Shown here piece by piece: positions 26,350-35,749 of a stretch of DNA of 64,000 nucleotides. The position numbers and the translations under genes are program-made. Each line of letters opens with the position of its first letter. Position 1 is the stretch's first letter. Below the pieces are notes generated by a model. It had not been told where the DNA came from. It saw only the letters and a program-made list of their open reading frames with translations, and searched no databases. This DNA comes from Actinomycetes bacterium (lineage in GTDB: Bacteria; Actinomycetota; Acidimicrobiia; Acidimicrobiales; JAJYXR01), in assembly GCA_021801795.1 (NCBI GenBank), contig JAJYXR010000038.1, forward strand, positions 47,703 to 111,702, in the 5' to 3' direction.

Positions 26350-26507
26350 CTACATGCCGGCACCGGCATTAGTCGCCGATGCCCGGTTATCGCTCTGGTA
26401 CTCCAGTATTGACAAACAACTGGGAGGGTACCCTGGTTGCAGCGGTTGTCAGGGCGGGTCCTGCTCGTTACCGGAAGGGCTTGCCGGATGTTAGGAGGGG
26501 GTGAACC

Positions 26508-27301
26508 GTGCCGAGTACCATGCGACTGAAGTGGAGGGCCTGGTCGTGGGCGGCGATCCTCCTGCTTGTCCTCGCGGTGGTAGCGGCCGCCGTGACGTCT
26601 GTCATCGCGAAGCCAGCTTCCCTCGCCATCCGCGCCGCCGAGTCCTACCGGGCGGTCGGCGTTACCACGACGACCACCTCCCCGACGCTCGCGAGCTATG
26701 CCTGCCCACAGAACGCGAGCTGGCAGGCTCTCCAACAGAAGCTGACGACGAGGTTCGGAGACGAGATCTTCTACGCGCACGGCCCCAACGGGTGCACCTT
26801 CGACTCCCTGACACAGACCTACGTAGACGTCTTGGAGGGTCCACCTGGAGCCGACGTAATCATGGCAACACGTTTGACGGTGACAACTTCGGCGTCCTCG
26901 CGCTCTACCGGTGCGGCCAGGGAGGAGCCTCTGCTGGCAGCTACTGCCAGCGCACCCCGGATGCCCCGGCTCCGCCGTTCGCCGACTGGACGATCTACGA
27001 GCCGCCGGGACCTGGCCCTGTCACTTACTTGCCATATGCGCTTCCGAGTTCTGGACCCATGCGCCTTGCCGGCCCGGTGCCAGGGACCGTCGATGTAGGC
27101 TATAGGCGTTTCGAGATCGAGTCGGGGACGTGGCTCCCGCTGCAGTGTTCTGTGCGGGCGGTGATATTGCCCTGGGGTTCGTGCACGGTGCCGGCTGGGG
27201 CGCAACCTGTCGCCGCACCTCCCCCGTTCCCCGCGACGGGTCAGGAGGTCCCAAACGATGGTGGCGTGCCTGCCAACACGCCGCCCTATCCCGACGACTG
27301 A
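26508..27301 (+). pseudogene. Frameshifted exported protein (signal anchor, Thr-rich, Cys-containing domain)
   Basis: The start GTG has a very strong Shine-Dalgarno (GGAGGGG, 26494-26500). The first frame encodes MRLKWRAWSW, a hydrophobic segment, a Thr-rich stretch and SWQALQQKLTTRFGDEIFYAH...GCTFDSLTQTYVDV. It then loses coding character near 26830-26850. The -1 frame takes over with good codon bias: NHGNTFDGDNFGVLALYRCG, then a Cys-containing, Pro-rich domain ending PPYPDD at 27301. Joined, this makes a secreted protein of about 264 residues. Either one base is missing or added (mutation or sequencing error) or there is frameshifting. I do not recognise the family. Confidence 0.6.
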
Positions 27302-27317
27302 GGTGGACGGAGGTCCG

Positions 27318-27398
27318 ATGAGCCAGCCGGAGAAGAGAACGCGCTTGGTCCGTACCTGGATGACTGCCAGGGCACCGCTACCGACTAGACCAATGTGA
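27318..27398 (+). CDS. Possible small ORF, 26 aa
   Basis: ATG with GGAGG 4 nt upstream opens a short basic peptide (MSQPEKRTRLVRTWMTARAP...) ending just inside the right 12-bp repeat. The Shine-Dalgarno spacing is short and nothing else supports it. It may be no gene. Confidence 0.2.
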   Translation: MSQPEKRTRLVRTWMTARAPLPTRPM

Positions 27399-27407
27399 CC
27401 GGGTCAA
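27396..27407. repeat. 12-bp direct repeat flanking a cassette (right copy)
   Basis: This is an exact second copy of TGACCGGGTCAA, 1,058 bp from the first. It overlaps the stop codon of the convergent dehydrogenase gene. Confidence 0.4.
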
Positions 27408-28267
27408 GGGAATCTCCCCCTGATCAGGTCGATGACTGCGGAATAGTCACGATCGGCGAGGCCGGCGGCAGCGGCATCTTCGAGCCATGCTGCCGAATCG
27501 GGTGTCAGCCGGAGCCCCACACCTCTCCGCCCGGCAGCCCTGAGGGCGAGCCGGGCATCCTTCAGCGCCAGGGCCAGTCGGAATCGAGCCGGGTACAGAC
27601 CATGCTCGATGAGCTCGCGCTTCGAGCGCACGGTGGCGCCTATCGGAGAGTCCTCGAGCACGTCTAGCAGTAACTCCGAGGGAATCCCAAGGGCATCACC
27701 GAGAGCCATGGACTCTCCCAGGGCAGCCATGACGTTCACCAGCGCAGCGTTCACCGCCAGCTTCAGGGCCGCACCAGAACCTGGTCCGCCTGCGTAACGA
27801 GGTGTTCCGAGAACGCCGAGCAGGTCCCGAACGCTCTCGTATGTAGCGGGAGTGCCGCCTACGAAGATACGTAGCTCACCGCTCTCGGCCTGGGGAACGC
27901 TGCCCAGGACGGGGGCATCCAGGACGGCTACGGAGTCAGGCAGCAGCGTGCGGATCTGAGCCAGCGCGTCGGGGCCGATGGTCGACATCTCTATGTATGT
28001 CGCCCCCCGCTCCAGCGCTCTGCCGGCTCCCTCCGGGCCGCCAATGGCGCTTTCCAGAGCCTCGAAGTCTGCGAGCATGCTGATGGCGACCTCGGCGTCC
28101 CTGACAGCGTCAGCAGGTGAAGCAGCCGAGCGCCCTCCTGCTGATACCACCGGGGCGGTGCGCTCGGAGGTCCGGTTCCAGACGGTCACCTGGTGGCCTG
28201 CTGCGATCAGACGTCTGGCCATGGGAACTCCCATGTTGCCAGTGCCGAGCCATCCCACCCGTGACAT
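27404..28267 (-). CDS. 3-hydroxyisobutyrate dehydrogenase-family oxidoreductase
   Basis: 287 residues; NAD(P)-dependent beta-hydroxyacid dehydrogenase. The Rossmann motif VGWLGTGNMGVPMARRLIAAGH is at the N-terminus. The substrate-binding DAPVLGSVPQAESGELRIFVGG and the catalytic-lysine region GSGAALKLAVNAALVNVMAALGE (Lys near residue 168) follow. The substrate could be a short 3-hydroxy acid, tartronate semialdehyde or a succinic semialdehyde-type aldehyde; sequence alone cannot decide. The ATG has AGAGGAA upstream. It is divergent from a decayed PIN module only 18 nt away. Confidence 0.9.
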   Translation of the reverse strand: MSRVGWLGTGNMGVPMARRLIAAGHQVTVWNRTSERTAPVVSAGGRSAASPADAVRDAEVAISMLADFEALESAIGGPEGAGRALERGATYIEMSTIGPDALAQIRTLLPDSVAVLDAPVLGSVPQAESGELRIFVGGTPATYESVRDLLGVLGTPRYAGGPGSGAALKLAVNAALVNVMAALGESMALGDALGIPSELLLDVLEDSPIGATVRSKRELIEHGLYPARFRLALALKDARLALRAAGRRGVGLRLTPDSAAWLEDAAAAGLADRDYSAVIDLIRGRFP

Positions 28268-28285
28268 GGTTCCTCTGTATAGTCC

Positions 28286-28444
28286 ATGAGAGCCCTGCCC
28301 GTGGCGCGTGCCGAGGAGATCCTTGTCGCTCCTCCGAGCGACCGCTTCGCGGACCTGGCCGGCGTCGTCCACGGGGGCGGCGGCCGGGCGCGTAGGAGCG
28401 GTGCCGAGCTCGCCCAGTCTTTGGCGGCGAAGCGGTCCGGGTAG
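28286..28444 (+). CDS. Small ORF, possible antitoxin partner of the PIN remnant
   Basis: 52 residues (MRALPVARAEEILVAPPSDR..., Gly/Arg/Ala-rich C-terminus) with the GC-rich third positions of a real gene. Its stop TAG overlaps the GTG of the PIN-like ORF (TAGTG), the spacing typical of toxin-antitoxin pairs. The sequence shows no clear ribbon-helix-helix or AbrB pattern, so the antitoxin reading rests on position. Confidence 0.4.
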   Translation: MRALPVARAEEILVAPPSDRFADLAGVVHGGGGRARRSGAELAQSLAAKRSG

Positions 28445-28662
28445 TGACGCTCACCCACGTAGGCCCGCTGATCGCGATCATTGATGCCGACGAACCCGAC
28501 CAGGAGGCCTGCATGGTCGCGCTCGACCAGCTGGCCCTTCCGCTCGTCACGACATGGCCGGCCTTCACCGAAGCGACGTACCTGCTCCCAGCCAGCCCGG
28601 CGCTGAGTGTGATGATGCGGCTACACTACGCGGATCATGACCGACTGGGCTGCCCCCGCTGA
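28444..28662 (+). pseudogene. Truncated VapC-like PIN-domain toxin
   Basis: The first 47 residues follow the PIN pattern: V-G-P-L-I-A-I-I-D-A-D-E-P-D-Q-E-A-C, then LPLVTTWPAFTEATYLL. In intact PIN toxins the first segment is V-D-T-G-P, and the Asp binds the catalytic metal. Here it reads T-H-V-G-P, so that residue is lost. After TYLL the sequence leaves the family and stops at 72 residues, while PIN toxins run 125-140. The 3' end overlaps the next gene. It is almost certainly inactive. Confidence 0.65.
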
Positions 28663-29473
28663 GCCAGACCCCCCGCTTGGCAGTGCCTACGCGGGCAGCC
28701 CTACCGGAGAGAACCCCACCGGAGAAGGCGTTTCCGGGGGATCCCCCCGCGAGAGGCATATCCTGCCCCGCCTCGCGCTGTCCCGCCTCGCGTTGCCTAC
28801 GGCCTCCCTGGGGATCCTCCACGGGCCGGGTGGCGAGGGCGTGCTGCACCTTCCCTCTGCACGAGGGCTGCTCCGCCATGCGATCGTCCCACTTGCCGAA
28901 GGTGTGGTGGGGCCTTCGGTCCTCTTCTACATAGTCCTCGTCACCGTGGGCTTCGAGGGAGCGCTCATAGGCGCTCTCGGCTGGTCCTACCTCGCGATCA
29001 TGAGGCGCCTGGTACTTCGCCAGCGCGTGCCGGGCACCCTGATGCTGGCAGCGGCTCTGCTGAGCGGCAGGACTGTACTCGCCTTGGCCACGCACAGCCC
29101 CTTCCTCTACTTCGTCCAGCCGACCGCCAGCACAGCTCTGGTGGCCATCGCGTTCCTCACGTCGGCGCTGGTAGGGCGACCAATCATCCGAAGGCTTGCC
29201 ACCGACTTCTGCCCTTTCGACCCCGCCACCCTCGCTAACCCGCACCTGCGTCGCTTCTTCATGAGGGTCTCGCTGCTCTGGGCCTTCGTGCTCCTATCGA
29301 ACGCGGGAGTGGTGCTGTGGCTGCTTCTCGAGTCCTCGCTGAGGGCCTTCGTGGTGGAGCGGACCCTACTCTCGGTGGGCTTCCCAGGTGCTGGGATAGT
29401 GGTTTCCATCTGGTGGTTTCTCAGGGCGATGCGGCGCGCGGGCATCACCGTGCGCTTCGGCAACGCCTCCTAG
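28637..29473 (+). CDS. VC0807-like integral membrane protein
   Basis: 278 residues. The first 85 are polar and include two short repeated pieces (SPTGENPTGE, LALSRLAL). The core has about six helices with GPSVLFYIVLVTVGFEGALIGALGWSYLAIMRRL and VALAFLTSALVGRPIIRRLATDFCPF, a pattern I associate with the VC0807 family of unknown function. TACACT (28622-28627) 9 nt before the ATG suggests a near-leaderless transcript and there is no Shine-Dalgarno. It overlaps the PIN remnant by 26 nt. Confidence 0.7.
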   Translation: MTDWAAPAEPDPPLGSAYAGSPTGENPTGEGVSGGSPRERHILPRLALSRLALPTASLGILHGPGGEGVLHLPSARGLLRHAIVPLAEGVVGPSVLFYIVLVTVGFEGALIGALGWSYLAIMRRLVLRQRVPGTLMLAAALLSGRTVLALATHSPFLYFVQPTASTALVAIAFLTSALVGRPIIRRLATDFCPFDPATLANPHLRRFFMRVSLLWAFVLLSNAGVVLWLLLESSLRAFVVERTLLSVGFPGAGIVVSIWWFLRAMRRAGITVRFGNAS

Positions 29474-29506
29474 CTCCCTGGCCAGGGCTTGGAGCCGCGA
29501 GGGACC

Positions 29507-31936
29507 TTAGCCACCATTTCCCGCGGGCACGTATCGCCTGCAGGGCTCTCCCCTGAGTGAGGGGCAGGCGGGCTGAGGGCCTACAGGCTCGAGGCCCGGT
29601 ATCACGGCCAGCACCAGCGTCGAGGGGCGGGCTCCACCTAGTGCGACGGTGTCCAGAACCTTCCCGTCAGTCTGGAAGGTGTCGAAGGCCCACTCGGGAC
29701 GGTCTCCCCCTGGGGCGCTGATGGTTATGCGGATGCGCGAGCCCTTCCTGAAGGCGAATACCACCGGGTCGATCGGGATCCTCACCTCGGTGAACTTCCC
29801 AGGCGGCAGCGGTTTGGCCGTCGAGGCGAGGTAGGTGGGCACCGGCTCCAGGACGGTGGACTCCTTCCGGTTCAGTGCCCGGTCGCTCGCGCGCAGGAAG
29901 CCGGAGGTTATGTACATTTCCTCCCCGTCGGGCATGACCTCCGAGACCGTCACCTGCAGGTCGGTATCCGGAGCGCTCGACTCCAGCATCAGGTTCAGGC
30001 TGGCTGGCCCGACCACCACCTCGTTATGGCTGAGAACCGGCGATATGAAGCCGAGACCTTCGCTACCCACCACTGGGGTCCAGTCGTATTTCGGCAGGGC
30101 CACCCAGGGACTGTCCGAGGCAGGCAGGTCGGTAGCCGGTCGGGCTGCGGGGTTCGGCCGGAACGATGCCGTACCCGATGGCTGGTCGGCCGAGGCCAGC
30201 AGCCCGTGTTCTCCGAGGTAGAAGGTGGTGGGAACCGCACGCCGGGGGGGCCACTGGGAGAAGGAGGCCTGCCAGACCGGCTGCATAGCGCCGGGACCCA
30301 GGCTGCCGGCGCCGTTACCGAAGAGCACCCTGATGCGTGGCGTGTCCTTTATGAAGTCAGCCCGTGCTACGGCCAGATCCTTGGCATGGGTGAACTGGAG
30401 CGGAGGCGGTGTCTCTGCAGGAGCTCCGGCTGCTGCCGGGTAGAGGGCGCTGGCCATGAGGTCGAAATCACCAGGCTGGCTGGGTACCTCACGCGCGACG
30501 AATATCTGCAGGAACTCCAGCCATGCAGACAGGGTGGCCGGTCCGAGCGAGTCGATGTGGGTGCCGTTGATCATCGAGACGAACACGTCTGGATCGTGAG
30601 CGAGGGCCGGGATGATCGCGGGCCACTGCGGACCGGTCTCCTCGTCCTGGAGAGCTCCCACCAGGAACACCGGCACCTTGATCTTGCGCGCCCAGGTAGT
30701 AGGAGACCGGACGTCGTAGAGGCTCGGGGTGCGGTGGGTAGACGCGGCGAGCAGCTTGTCGATGTTCATGGTTTCGAGGTGCAGCACCTGGTTCTGAAGG
30801 CACTGCTTGTTCCCATCCGCGATGAGGGCCTTGGAGTAGGTATCGCCACCGGCTGGTGCGGCTCCGGCGTCCTTGATGCGGGCAGCTATCCAGCTTGCCG
30901 CGAAGCCGCTGTTGAAGATCCCTCCTGGGAACCCCGTCGCGTACAGGTCGTTGGTGATGCTCATGGGTGCTATCGCTGCCAGACCAGGGGGCCGAGCGCC
31001 GGCAACGAACATCTGGGAGATGCCCGAGAAGGAGATACCCACCATGCCGACACGGTGGTACTTCACCCACGGCTGCGAGGCCACTATCTGCACCGCGTCG
31101 TAGCCGTCGAGCGTGGTGTTCAGACCGAACAGGTCGAAGGCTCCCCCCGAGCATCCCGTCCCGCGCATCTGGAGGCTGACGCTCGCGAAGCCGAGAAGCG
31201 GTGCCATCAGGGAGCCGATGATGGTGGCAGTGCTCGGCAGCAGGGGGCTGTTCTTGCCCTTGCCGGTCAGCTCGGCCGCTATGAGGTTCCCCGGTGCTGC
31301 GATGGAGTAGCCCGAGTACTCGATAACCGTGGGGAAGGGCCCATCGGCCAGGGTCTTGCCAGGCGGCAGTCTCACCGTCGCGGCCAGGGTGACGCCGTCG
31401 CGCATCTTTATGTAGTTGAGCCCGGCGTGCATGTGCTGGGAGGAGTAGAAGCTCTCGGGTGGCTTATAGCTGGGGCTCAGCACCCTGAATGGCTTGGAAC
31501 CGAGAACGCTCCGGCCATCGACCTGCCTGAAGGTGTAGCCGGTGCCCGGCTTCAGGTTACGCACTATCAGGCCGCCGAGCCGGTCCACCACCCCGGAACC
31601 GACCACGTCTCCCGCAGCGTCGGCCACGATAAGGCGTACCCCCGGGGTGGCCCCGAGGGCGTAGGCCTCGTCGGTGGAGCCGTGTCCGCTGAAGTGAGCC
31701 GGTGCCGTGACAGCCGGCGCCGGTACCACGCGCTGGGCGCTAGGAGCTGTGTTCGAAGAGCAGGCTGCCAGCAGCATCCCTCCGAGGGCTGTGGCGAGCA
31801 GCACTCTCAGTGGCCCCCGCCCCCCGCGGGCCCCTGACCGCCTCGGTGAACCGTGAGCCCCGATCGGCGCCAATGCCCCGCGAGCCAGGCGCTCGGGCAG
31901 TCCGGACGTGCCGGTCTCAGCGTGCCTAGATATCAC
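29507..31936 (-). CDS. CocE/NonD-family lipoprotein hydrolase (X-Pro dipeptidyl-peptidase-like)
   Basis: 809 residues. The long n-region ends in a lipobox (ALGGMLLAACS). An N-terminal beta domain precedes the alpha/beta-hydrolase core with nucleophile motif GISFSG (in VGMVGISFSGISQMF), acid in GALQDEETGPQ and His in NGTHIDSL. A C-terminal X-Pro-type jelly-roll domain (about 640-790) follows. Relatives act as acylases, esterases or peptidases. As a lipoprotein it faces outward and probably acts on extracellular esters or amides. The GTG start is set by AAGGGGGAGA. The frame continues 110 codons upstream, but that overlaps the neighbouring MFS gene and is not coding. Confidence 0.85.
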   Translation of the reverse strand: MISRHAETGTSGLPERLARGALAPIGAHGSPRRSGARGGRGPLRVLLATALGGMLLAACSSNTAPSAQRVVPAPAVTAPAHFSGHGSTDEAYALGATPGVRLIVADAAGDVVGSGVVDRLGGLIVRNLKPGTGYTFRQVDGRSVLGSKPFRVLSPSYKPPESFYSSQHMHAGLNYIKMRDGVTLAATVRLPPGKTLADGPFPTVIEYSGYSIAAPGNLIAAELTGKGKNSPLLPSTATIIGSLMAPLLGFASVSLQMRGTGCSGGAFDLFGLNTTLDGYDAVQIVASQPWVKYHRVGMVGISFSGISQMFVAGARPPGLAAIAPMSITNDLYATGFPGGIFNSGFAASWIAARIKDAGAAPAGGDTYSKALIADGNKQCLQNQVLHLETMNIDKLLAASTHRTPSLYDVRSPTTWARKIKVPVFLVGALQDEETGPQWPAIIPALAHDPDVFVSMINGTHIDSLGPATLSAWLEFLQIFVAREVPSQPGDFDLMASALYPAAAGAPAETPPPLQFTHAKDLAVARADFIKDTPRIRVLFGNGAGSLGPGAMQPVWQASFSQWPPRRAVPTTFYLGEHGLLASADQPSGTASFRPNPAARPATDLPASDSPWVALPKYDWTPVVGSEGLGFISPVLSHNEVVVGPASLNLMLESSAPDTDLQVTVSEVMPDGEEMYITSGFLRASDRALNRKESTVLEPVPTYLASTAKPLPPGKFTEVRIPIDPVVFAFRKGSRIRITISAPGGDRPEWAFDTFQTDGKVLDTVALGGARPSTLVLAVIPGLEPVGPQPACPSLRGEPCRRYVPAGNGG

Positions 31937-31988
31937 AATCTCCCCCTTGTGCCAGCCCCCTGCGCCGAGCGCTGCAGATGCAGGGCTC

Positions 31989-33857
31989 TTACCTAGTGGT
32001 AACCGGAGCAGTGTAACGCGTGGGGTCCCCTCCAGGGGCGTCAGGGGCGTCAGGTATTTCGGGAGACTCTGCCGCCTGCGCTCCCGCCACATCGGTCGTA
32101 GCGCCAGCATCGGGAGCCTCTGGCTGGGCATCCGAGGCAGTGCCGACGTAGCGGGCTTCCTCGTGGATGAAGTGCACGCCTCGCATCCACGACGCTGCCG
32201 CCGCGAAGAGGCACATGACGAGGGCGAACACGAAGACCACCACCAGTCCCTGGTGGAAGGGGCCCGAGATGACATGGGGGAAGAACTGCTTTCCGGTCAG
32301 GTGCGCGGCTGCAGCCGGGCTAAGGCTGCCTAGGACCTTCGGGCCTAGAAGCTTGGCCATCGGGTTATAGCCGAGGAAACCCGCGAAGAGATAGCCCATG
32401 GGGGGCAGATGGGCCAGCCCCGAGGCGGTGGCGGAACCTACCTGAGAGGCGGTCAGACCGCGATAGATGGCCGACGGCATGGAGCCGGCCAGGCCGGCGA
32501 TCATGAGCGAGAAGAAGACGCCCATGGAGAGAGGAAGCCCGGTGTTCATGAAGGTGGTCCGCATACCCGAGGCTGCACCTCTGTCCTTTGCCGGGGCCGC
32601 GTTCATGATCGATGCCATGTTCGGTGCAGCGAACATGCCCATCGCCAGCCCGTTGCCGAACGCGATCAGGCCGAACCACTGGTATGAGAAGTCGACCGGC
32701 ACCAGGAGGAAGAGGCCGAAGGTAAGCGCTGCGAGAAGCATTCCACCGGTGGAGAACCAGCGGGCTCCGTAACGATCGGAGAGCTTGCCGGAGGTGGGTC
32801 CCGATACGAGGAAGCCGAAGGTGAACGGGAGCATGTAGATCCCAGCCCACAGCGGCGTGCTGGAGTAGGAGTAGCCATGGAGAGGCAGCCAGATCCCCTG
32901 TAGCCATATCACCAGGATGAACATGAGGCCGCCGCGTCCTATGGCGGCGAAGAGGCTGGCCATGTTCCCCGCGGTGAAGGCGCGGATGCGGAACAGCGAC
33001 ATCCTGAACATGGGCTCGGCTACCTTCGTCTCGATCAGGGCGAATATCCCGAGGAGCGCCACGCCTCCTATCAGGCAGGCGAGCACCAGGGGGCTGGTCC
33101 ATCCCATCGTGTCCTGACCGTAGGGCCTGATGCCGTATGTGATGCCCACGAGGATCGCGCTGAGGCCTGCAGCGAAGGTGAGGTTCCCGTACCAGTCGAT
33201 GTGGGCCGGGGTGCGGATGCCGCGGTCCTCGAGCTTCCAGTAGGCCCACACCGTCGCGAAGATTCCGATCGGGACGTTTATCAAGAACACGAGCCGCCAG
33301 TCGATGCTCGCGAGCACGCCGCCGAGGACCAGGCCGAGGAAGGAGCCGACGATGCCGGCGATAGTGTTCACGCCCATCGCCATACCGCGTTCGTTGGCGG
33401 GGAACGCGTCGGTGAGGATGGCCCCGGAGTTCGCGAACAGGAATGCCGCGCCTATCCCCTGGACCATCCGGGCGATGATGATCGCCATCGCAGCCTCCGA
33501 GCCATGCCAGGGGACGAAGGCCAGGAAGGCCGATGCCAGGGTGAAGACGGCGAAGCCCATGTTGTAGGTGCGTACCCGGCCGAACATGTCCCCCAGGCGC
33601 CCCACGGTGACCACCAGCACGGCCACGACCAGTAGGTAGCCCATCAGGACCCAGAGCAGGTAGGAGAAGTTCGAGGGGTCCAGCGGGTTCAGGTGGATGC
33701 CCCGGAAGATCGCGGGAAGGGCGATGATGAGCGCCGACCCGTCGATCGCAGCCATGAGGATGCCGATGGTGGTGTTCGAGAGGGCTATCCACTTATAGCG
33801 ATCGGAGTGCGTACCCTCTGGCGGGCTGCTTGGAAGGCTGGCTGCAGTATCTGTCAT
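31989..33857 (-). CDS. DHA2-type (EmrB/QacA) 14-helix MFS drug exporter
   Basis: 622 residues with 14 predicted helices. It shows the DHA2 start [34 protein letters not shown], motif [18 protein letters not shown] and motif C-like [28 protein letters not shown]. About 80 extra residues precede the last helix. It probably exports drugs or organic solutes with proton exchange. The ATG has AGAGGGAACG upstream. A MarR gene is divergent 127 nt away, which is the classic repressor-efflux pairing. Confidence 0.9.
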   Translation of the reverse strand: MTDTAASLPSSPPEGTHSDRYKWIALSNTTIGILMAAIDGSALIIALPAIFRGIHLNPLDPSNFSYLLWVLMGYLLVVAVLVVTVGRLGDMFGRVRTYNMGFAVFTLASAFLAFVPWHGSEAAMAIIIARMVQGIGAAFLFANSGAILTDAFPANERGMAMGVNTIAGIVGSFLGLVLGGVLASIDWRLVFLINVPIGIFATVWAYWKLEDRGIRTPAHIDWYGNLTFAAGLSAILVGITYGIRPYGQDTMGWTSPLVLACLIGGVALLGIFALIETKVAEPMFRMSLFRIRAFTAGNMASLFAAIGRGGLMFILVIWLQGIWLPLHGYSYSSTPLWAGIYMLPFTFGFLVSGPTSGKLSDRYGARWFSTGGMLLAALTFGLFLLVPVDFSYQWFGLIAFGNGLAMGMFAAPNMASIMNAAPAKDRGAASGMRTTFMNTGLPLSMGVFFSLMIAGLAGSMPSAIYRGLTASQVGSATASGLAHLPPMGYLFAGFLGYNPMAKLLGPKVLGSLSPAAAAHLTGKQFFPHVISGPFHQGLVVVFVFALVMCLFAAAASWMRGVHFIHEEARYVGTASDAQPEAPDAGATTDVAGAQAAESPEIPDAPDAPGGDPTRYTAPVTTR

Positions 33858-33952
33858 CGTTCCCTCTGGTGCGTCGCTATGAGATGATGCGGCGGCGGGT
33901 ACCGGGGGAGGCCACATGGGGCTCCAGGTGCCGGCCACCGGCGCCTGCCTAC

Positions 33953-33984
33953 AGTATACTTAACATATCGAATAATTGGACACA
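33953..33984. promoter_or_regulatory. AT-rich promoter/operator region of marR-type gene and efflux gene
   Basis: AGTATACT (a perfect palindrome, 33953-33960) contains TATACT, a good -10 box for the MarR gene, followed by an AT-rich run (TTAACATATCGAATAATTGG) up to its ATG. In this GC-rich spacer it is the obvious autoregulatory site. Confidence 0.5.
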
Positions 33985-34479
33985 ATGATGGTCAAACGAG
34001 ATAACCAACGCCACCACGCATCGAGTCGTGAGGAGCTGCTGGACAGGTTCTTCGCTGTCAGGCCCCTCATAGAGGAGGGGGTTCGTGCCTCGAAGCCCCC
34101 CGAGCTCATCGCGGAGCTCGGATCGGTCACCCTTCATCAGCTCGACGTGCTGAGACAGGTGCCTGACGGGGGGGCGACCATGACCGCGCTCGCACGCTCC
34201 CTCCAGGTATCCGAGAGCGCCGCCACGTCGTTGGTGGACCGCCTGGTGCGCCACGGTCTGGTGGAGAGAGTCGCGGAGCCCGAGGACAGGCGGGTGGTGC
34301 GGATAGTCCCCTCACAGCGGGCCCTTGCCCTCAGGCAGCGCTTCCTCGACCACCAGCGCAAGGTGCTGGCCGAGGCCTTCACGGTGCTGGACGACGGTCA
34401 GCTCTACAGCCTGGTGGAGCTGCTCGAGGCTCTGGCCGCGCAGTGGAGCCAGGAGGGCGGCCGAGCCTCTCGTAGTTAG
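33985..34479 (+). CDS. MarR-family transcriptional regulator
   Basis: 164 residues. The winged helix spans about 45-120: LHQLDVLRQVPDGGATMTALARSLQVSESAATSLVDRLVRHGLVERVAEPEDRRVVRIVPS, with the wing DRR motif. The dimerisation helices are at both ends. It probably represses the divergent DHA2 exporter and itself, released by a phenolic or drug ligand. The ATG is preceded by AT-rich sequence without a Shine-Dalgarno, so a short or absent leader is likely. Its stop overlaps that of the convergent MFS gene. Confidence 0.92.
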   Translation: MMVKRDNQRHHASSREELLDRFFAVRPLIEEGVRASKPPELIAELGSVTLHQLDVLRQVPDGGATMTALARSLQVSESAATSLVDRLVRHGLVERVAEPEDRRVVRIVPSQRALALRQRFLDHQRKVLAEAFTVLDDGQLYSLVELLEALAAQWSQEGGRASRS

Positions 34480-35723
34480 CCAGACCGCTCACCAGGCAGT
34501 GGGGAGTGGCGGAAGGCCAGGTAGTAGACAACGGTGTTGGCGGCCATGAACACTGCTGCGCCGACCACAGGAACGTCGACGAATATCCCCATGAGCGCTC
34601 CTCCCACGGCTGGGCTGACGCTGGATGTCACCATGGACGGCAGGGTGCTGAGCGCTGCCACGGTGCCGCGACGGCGCTCGTCGGCGGCGCCCATCGCGTA
34701 GGACTGGCGGGCGGGTAGACCCAGGCTGTTGAGGATGGTCCGAAGATTCAGGAGCAGGCCGGCGAGGACGAAGCTCGGCATGAGGGCCATCGCGATCAGC
34801 ATGACCACCGAGGCGCCGCGGGTGACCACCACGGTGCGGACTGCGCCGAGCCGATCGGTGAGGCGGTGCGCGCCGAGGTAGGGAAGGGCGCTCACCAGGT
34901 TCACCACTGTATAGAGCACCCCGACCTCGGCTGGCCCGGCACCGAATCGGACGTGGAACCAGTAGGTGAGTAGGGGGCCGAGGAAGCCGAACCCGAAGCC
35001 GTTCAAGGCGTTCGTGAAGCCGAGCCGGCCTATGAGCTGACGGGTGGTGAGGCCCACCGGGCTCGAATCCCCATCACCCGCAGCCGCTGGCTCGGTCACT
35101 CCAGCCTCCACCCGGCTGGAGCTATGGCGACGCTCGCGTAGGGGAATCGACGCGGCTACCACCATGAGGGATGCGCCAGCACCTATCAGGAAGACCACCC
35201 GGTAGGCGTCGATCCAGCTCATCCCCGCGCCATGGAGAGCCGTAGGCACGGCGGCCACCAGCGAGCCCGCAGCGGCCGCCAGCACACCTATGAAGCCGAG
35301 TCGACCGAATGCTCTGGTTCGCTGCTCCGGCGCCACCGACGCGGCCAGCAGGGGCTGCTCCGCGGGAAAGAAGGGTCCGAAGGCACCCCCGCTGCCTGCC
35401 CCGCCGCCCCGCCCGATGCCGCCGAGCCCGCTGGCCAGTACCACCACGACCACATCACTGCTGGCTGCCAGTGCCAAGGCACCCAGGACGCCGAGCAGGC
35501 CGACGGCTATGAGCACCGGGCGGCGGCCTATCCGATCGCCCACGATGCCGACGGTCGCTACGAGGAGAGCACCCACCATGCTGCCCACTGTGAGGATGAG
35601 GCCGATCTGGGTAGACGAGTCGTGTTGCTGGGCCAGGTAGAGGGGAAACACGACAGTAAGGAAGGCGGTAGCGAAGCTGCGAACGGCCCGTCCGGTGTAG
35701 AGCCAGGGGAGGTTGGAGGGCAT
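34476..35723 (-). CDS. MFS transporter (drug-efflux-like, 12 helices)
   Basis: 415 residues. MPSNLPWLYTGRAVRSFATAFLTVVFPLYL and motif A GIVGDRIGRRPVLIAVGLLGVLG open the protein, with a second-half motif LTDRLGAVRTVVVTRG. A Gly-rich stretch (GGIGRGGGAGSGGAFGPFF) lies near TM4. The start is 26 nt after the PaaX-like gene stop, so the two form an operon, and the regulator may respond to this transporter's substrate. No close subfamily is recognisable. Confidence 0.85.
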   Translation of the reverse strand: MPSNLPWLYTGRAVRSFATAFLTVVFPLYLAQQHDSSTQIGLILTVGSMVGALLVATVGIVGDRIGRRPVLIAVGLLGVLGALALAASSDVVVVVLASGLGGIGRGGGAGSGGAFGPFFPAEQPLLAASVAPEQRTRAFGRLGFIGVLAAAAGSLVAAVPTALHGAGMSWIDAYRVVFLIGAGASLMVVAASIPLRERRHSSSRVEAGVTEPAAAGDGDSSPVGLTTRQLIGRLGFTNALNGFGFGFLGPLLTYWFHVRFGAGPAEVGVLYTVVNLVSALPYLGAHRLTDRLGAVRTVVVTRGASVVMLIAMALMPSFVLAGLLLNLRTILNSLGLPARQSYAMGAADERRRGTVAALSTLPSMVTSSVSPAVGGALMGIFVDVPVVGAAVFMAANTVVYYLAFRHSPLPGERSG

Positions 35724-35749
35724 GTGGGGCGACTCGGTGGCCAGCTTCC

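Noticed and set aside
26501..26830. Using the second frame from 26501 as the whole exported-protein gene
   Set aside because: Its first 110 codons are Arg/His/Pro-rich shadow of the better-coding frame with the signal anchor; only the part after about 26840 looks coding.
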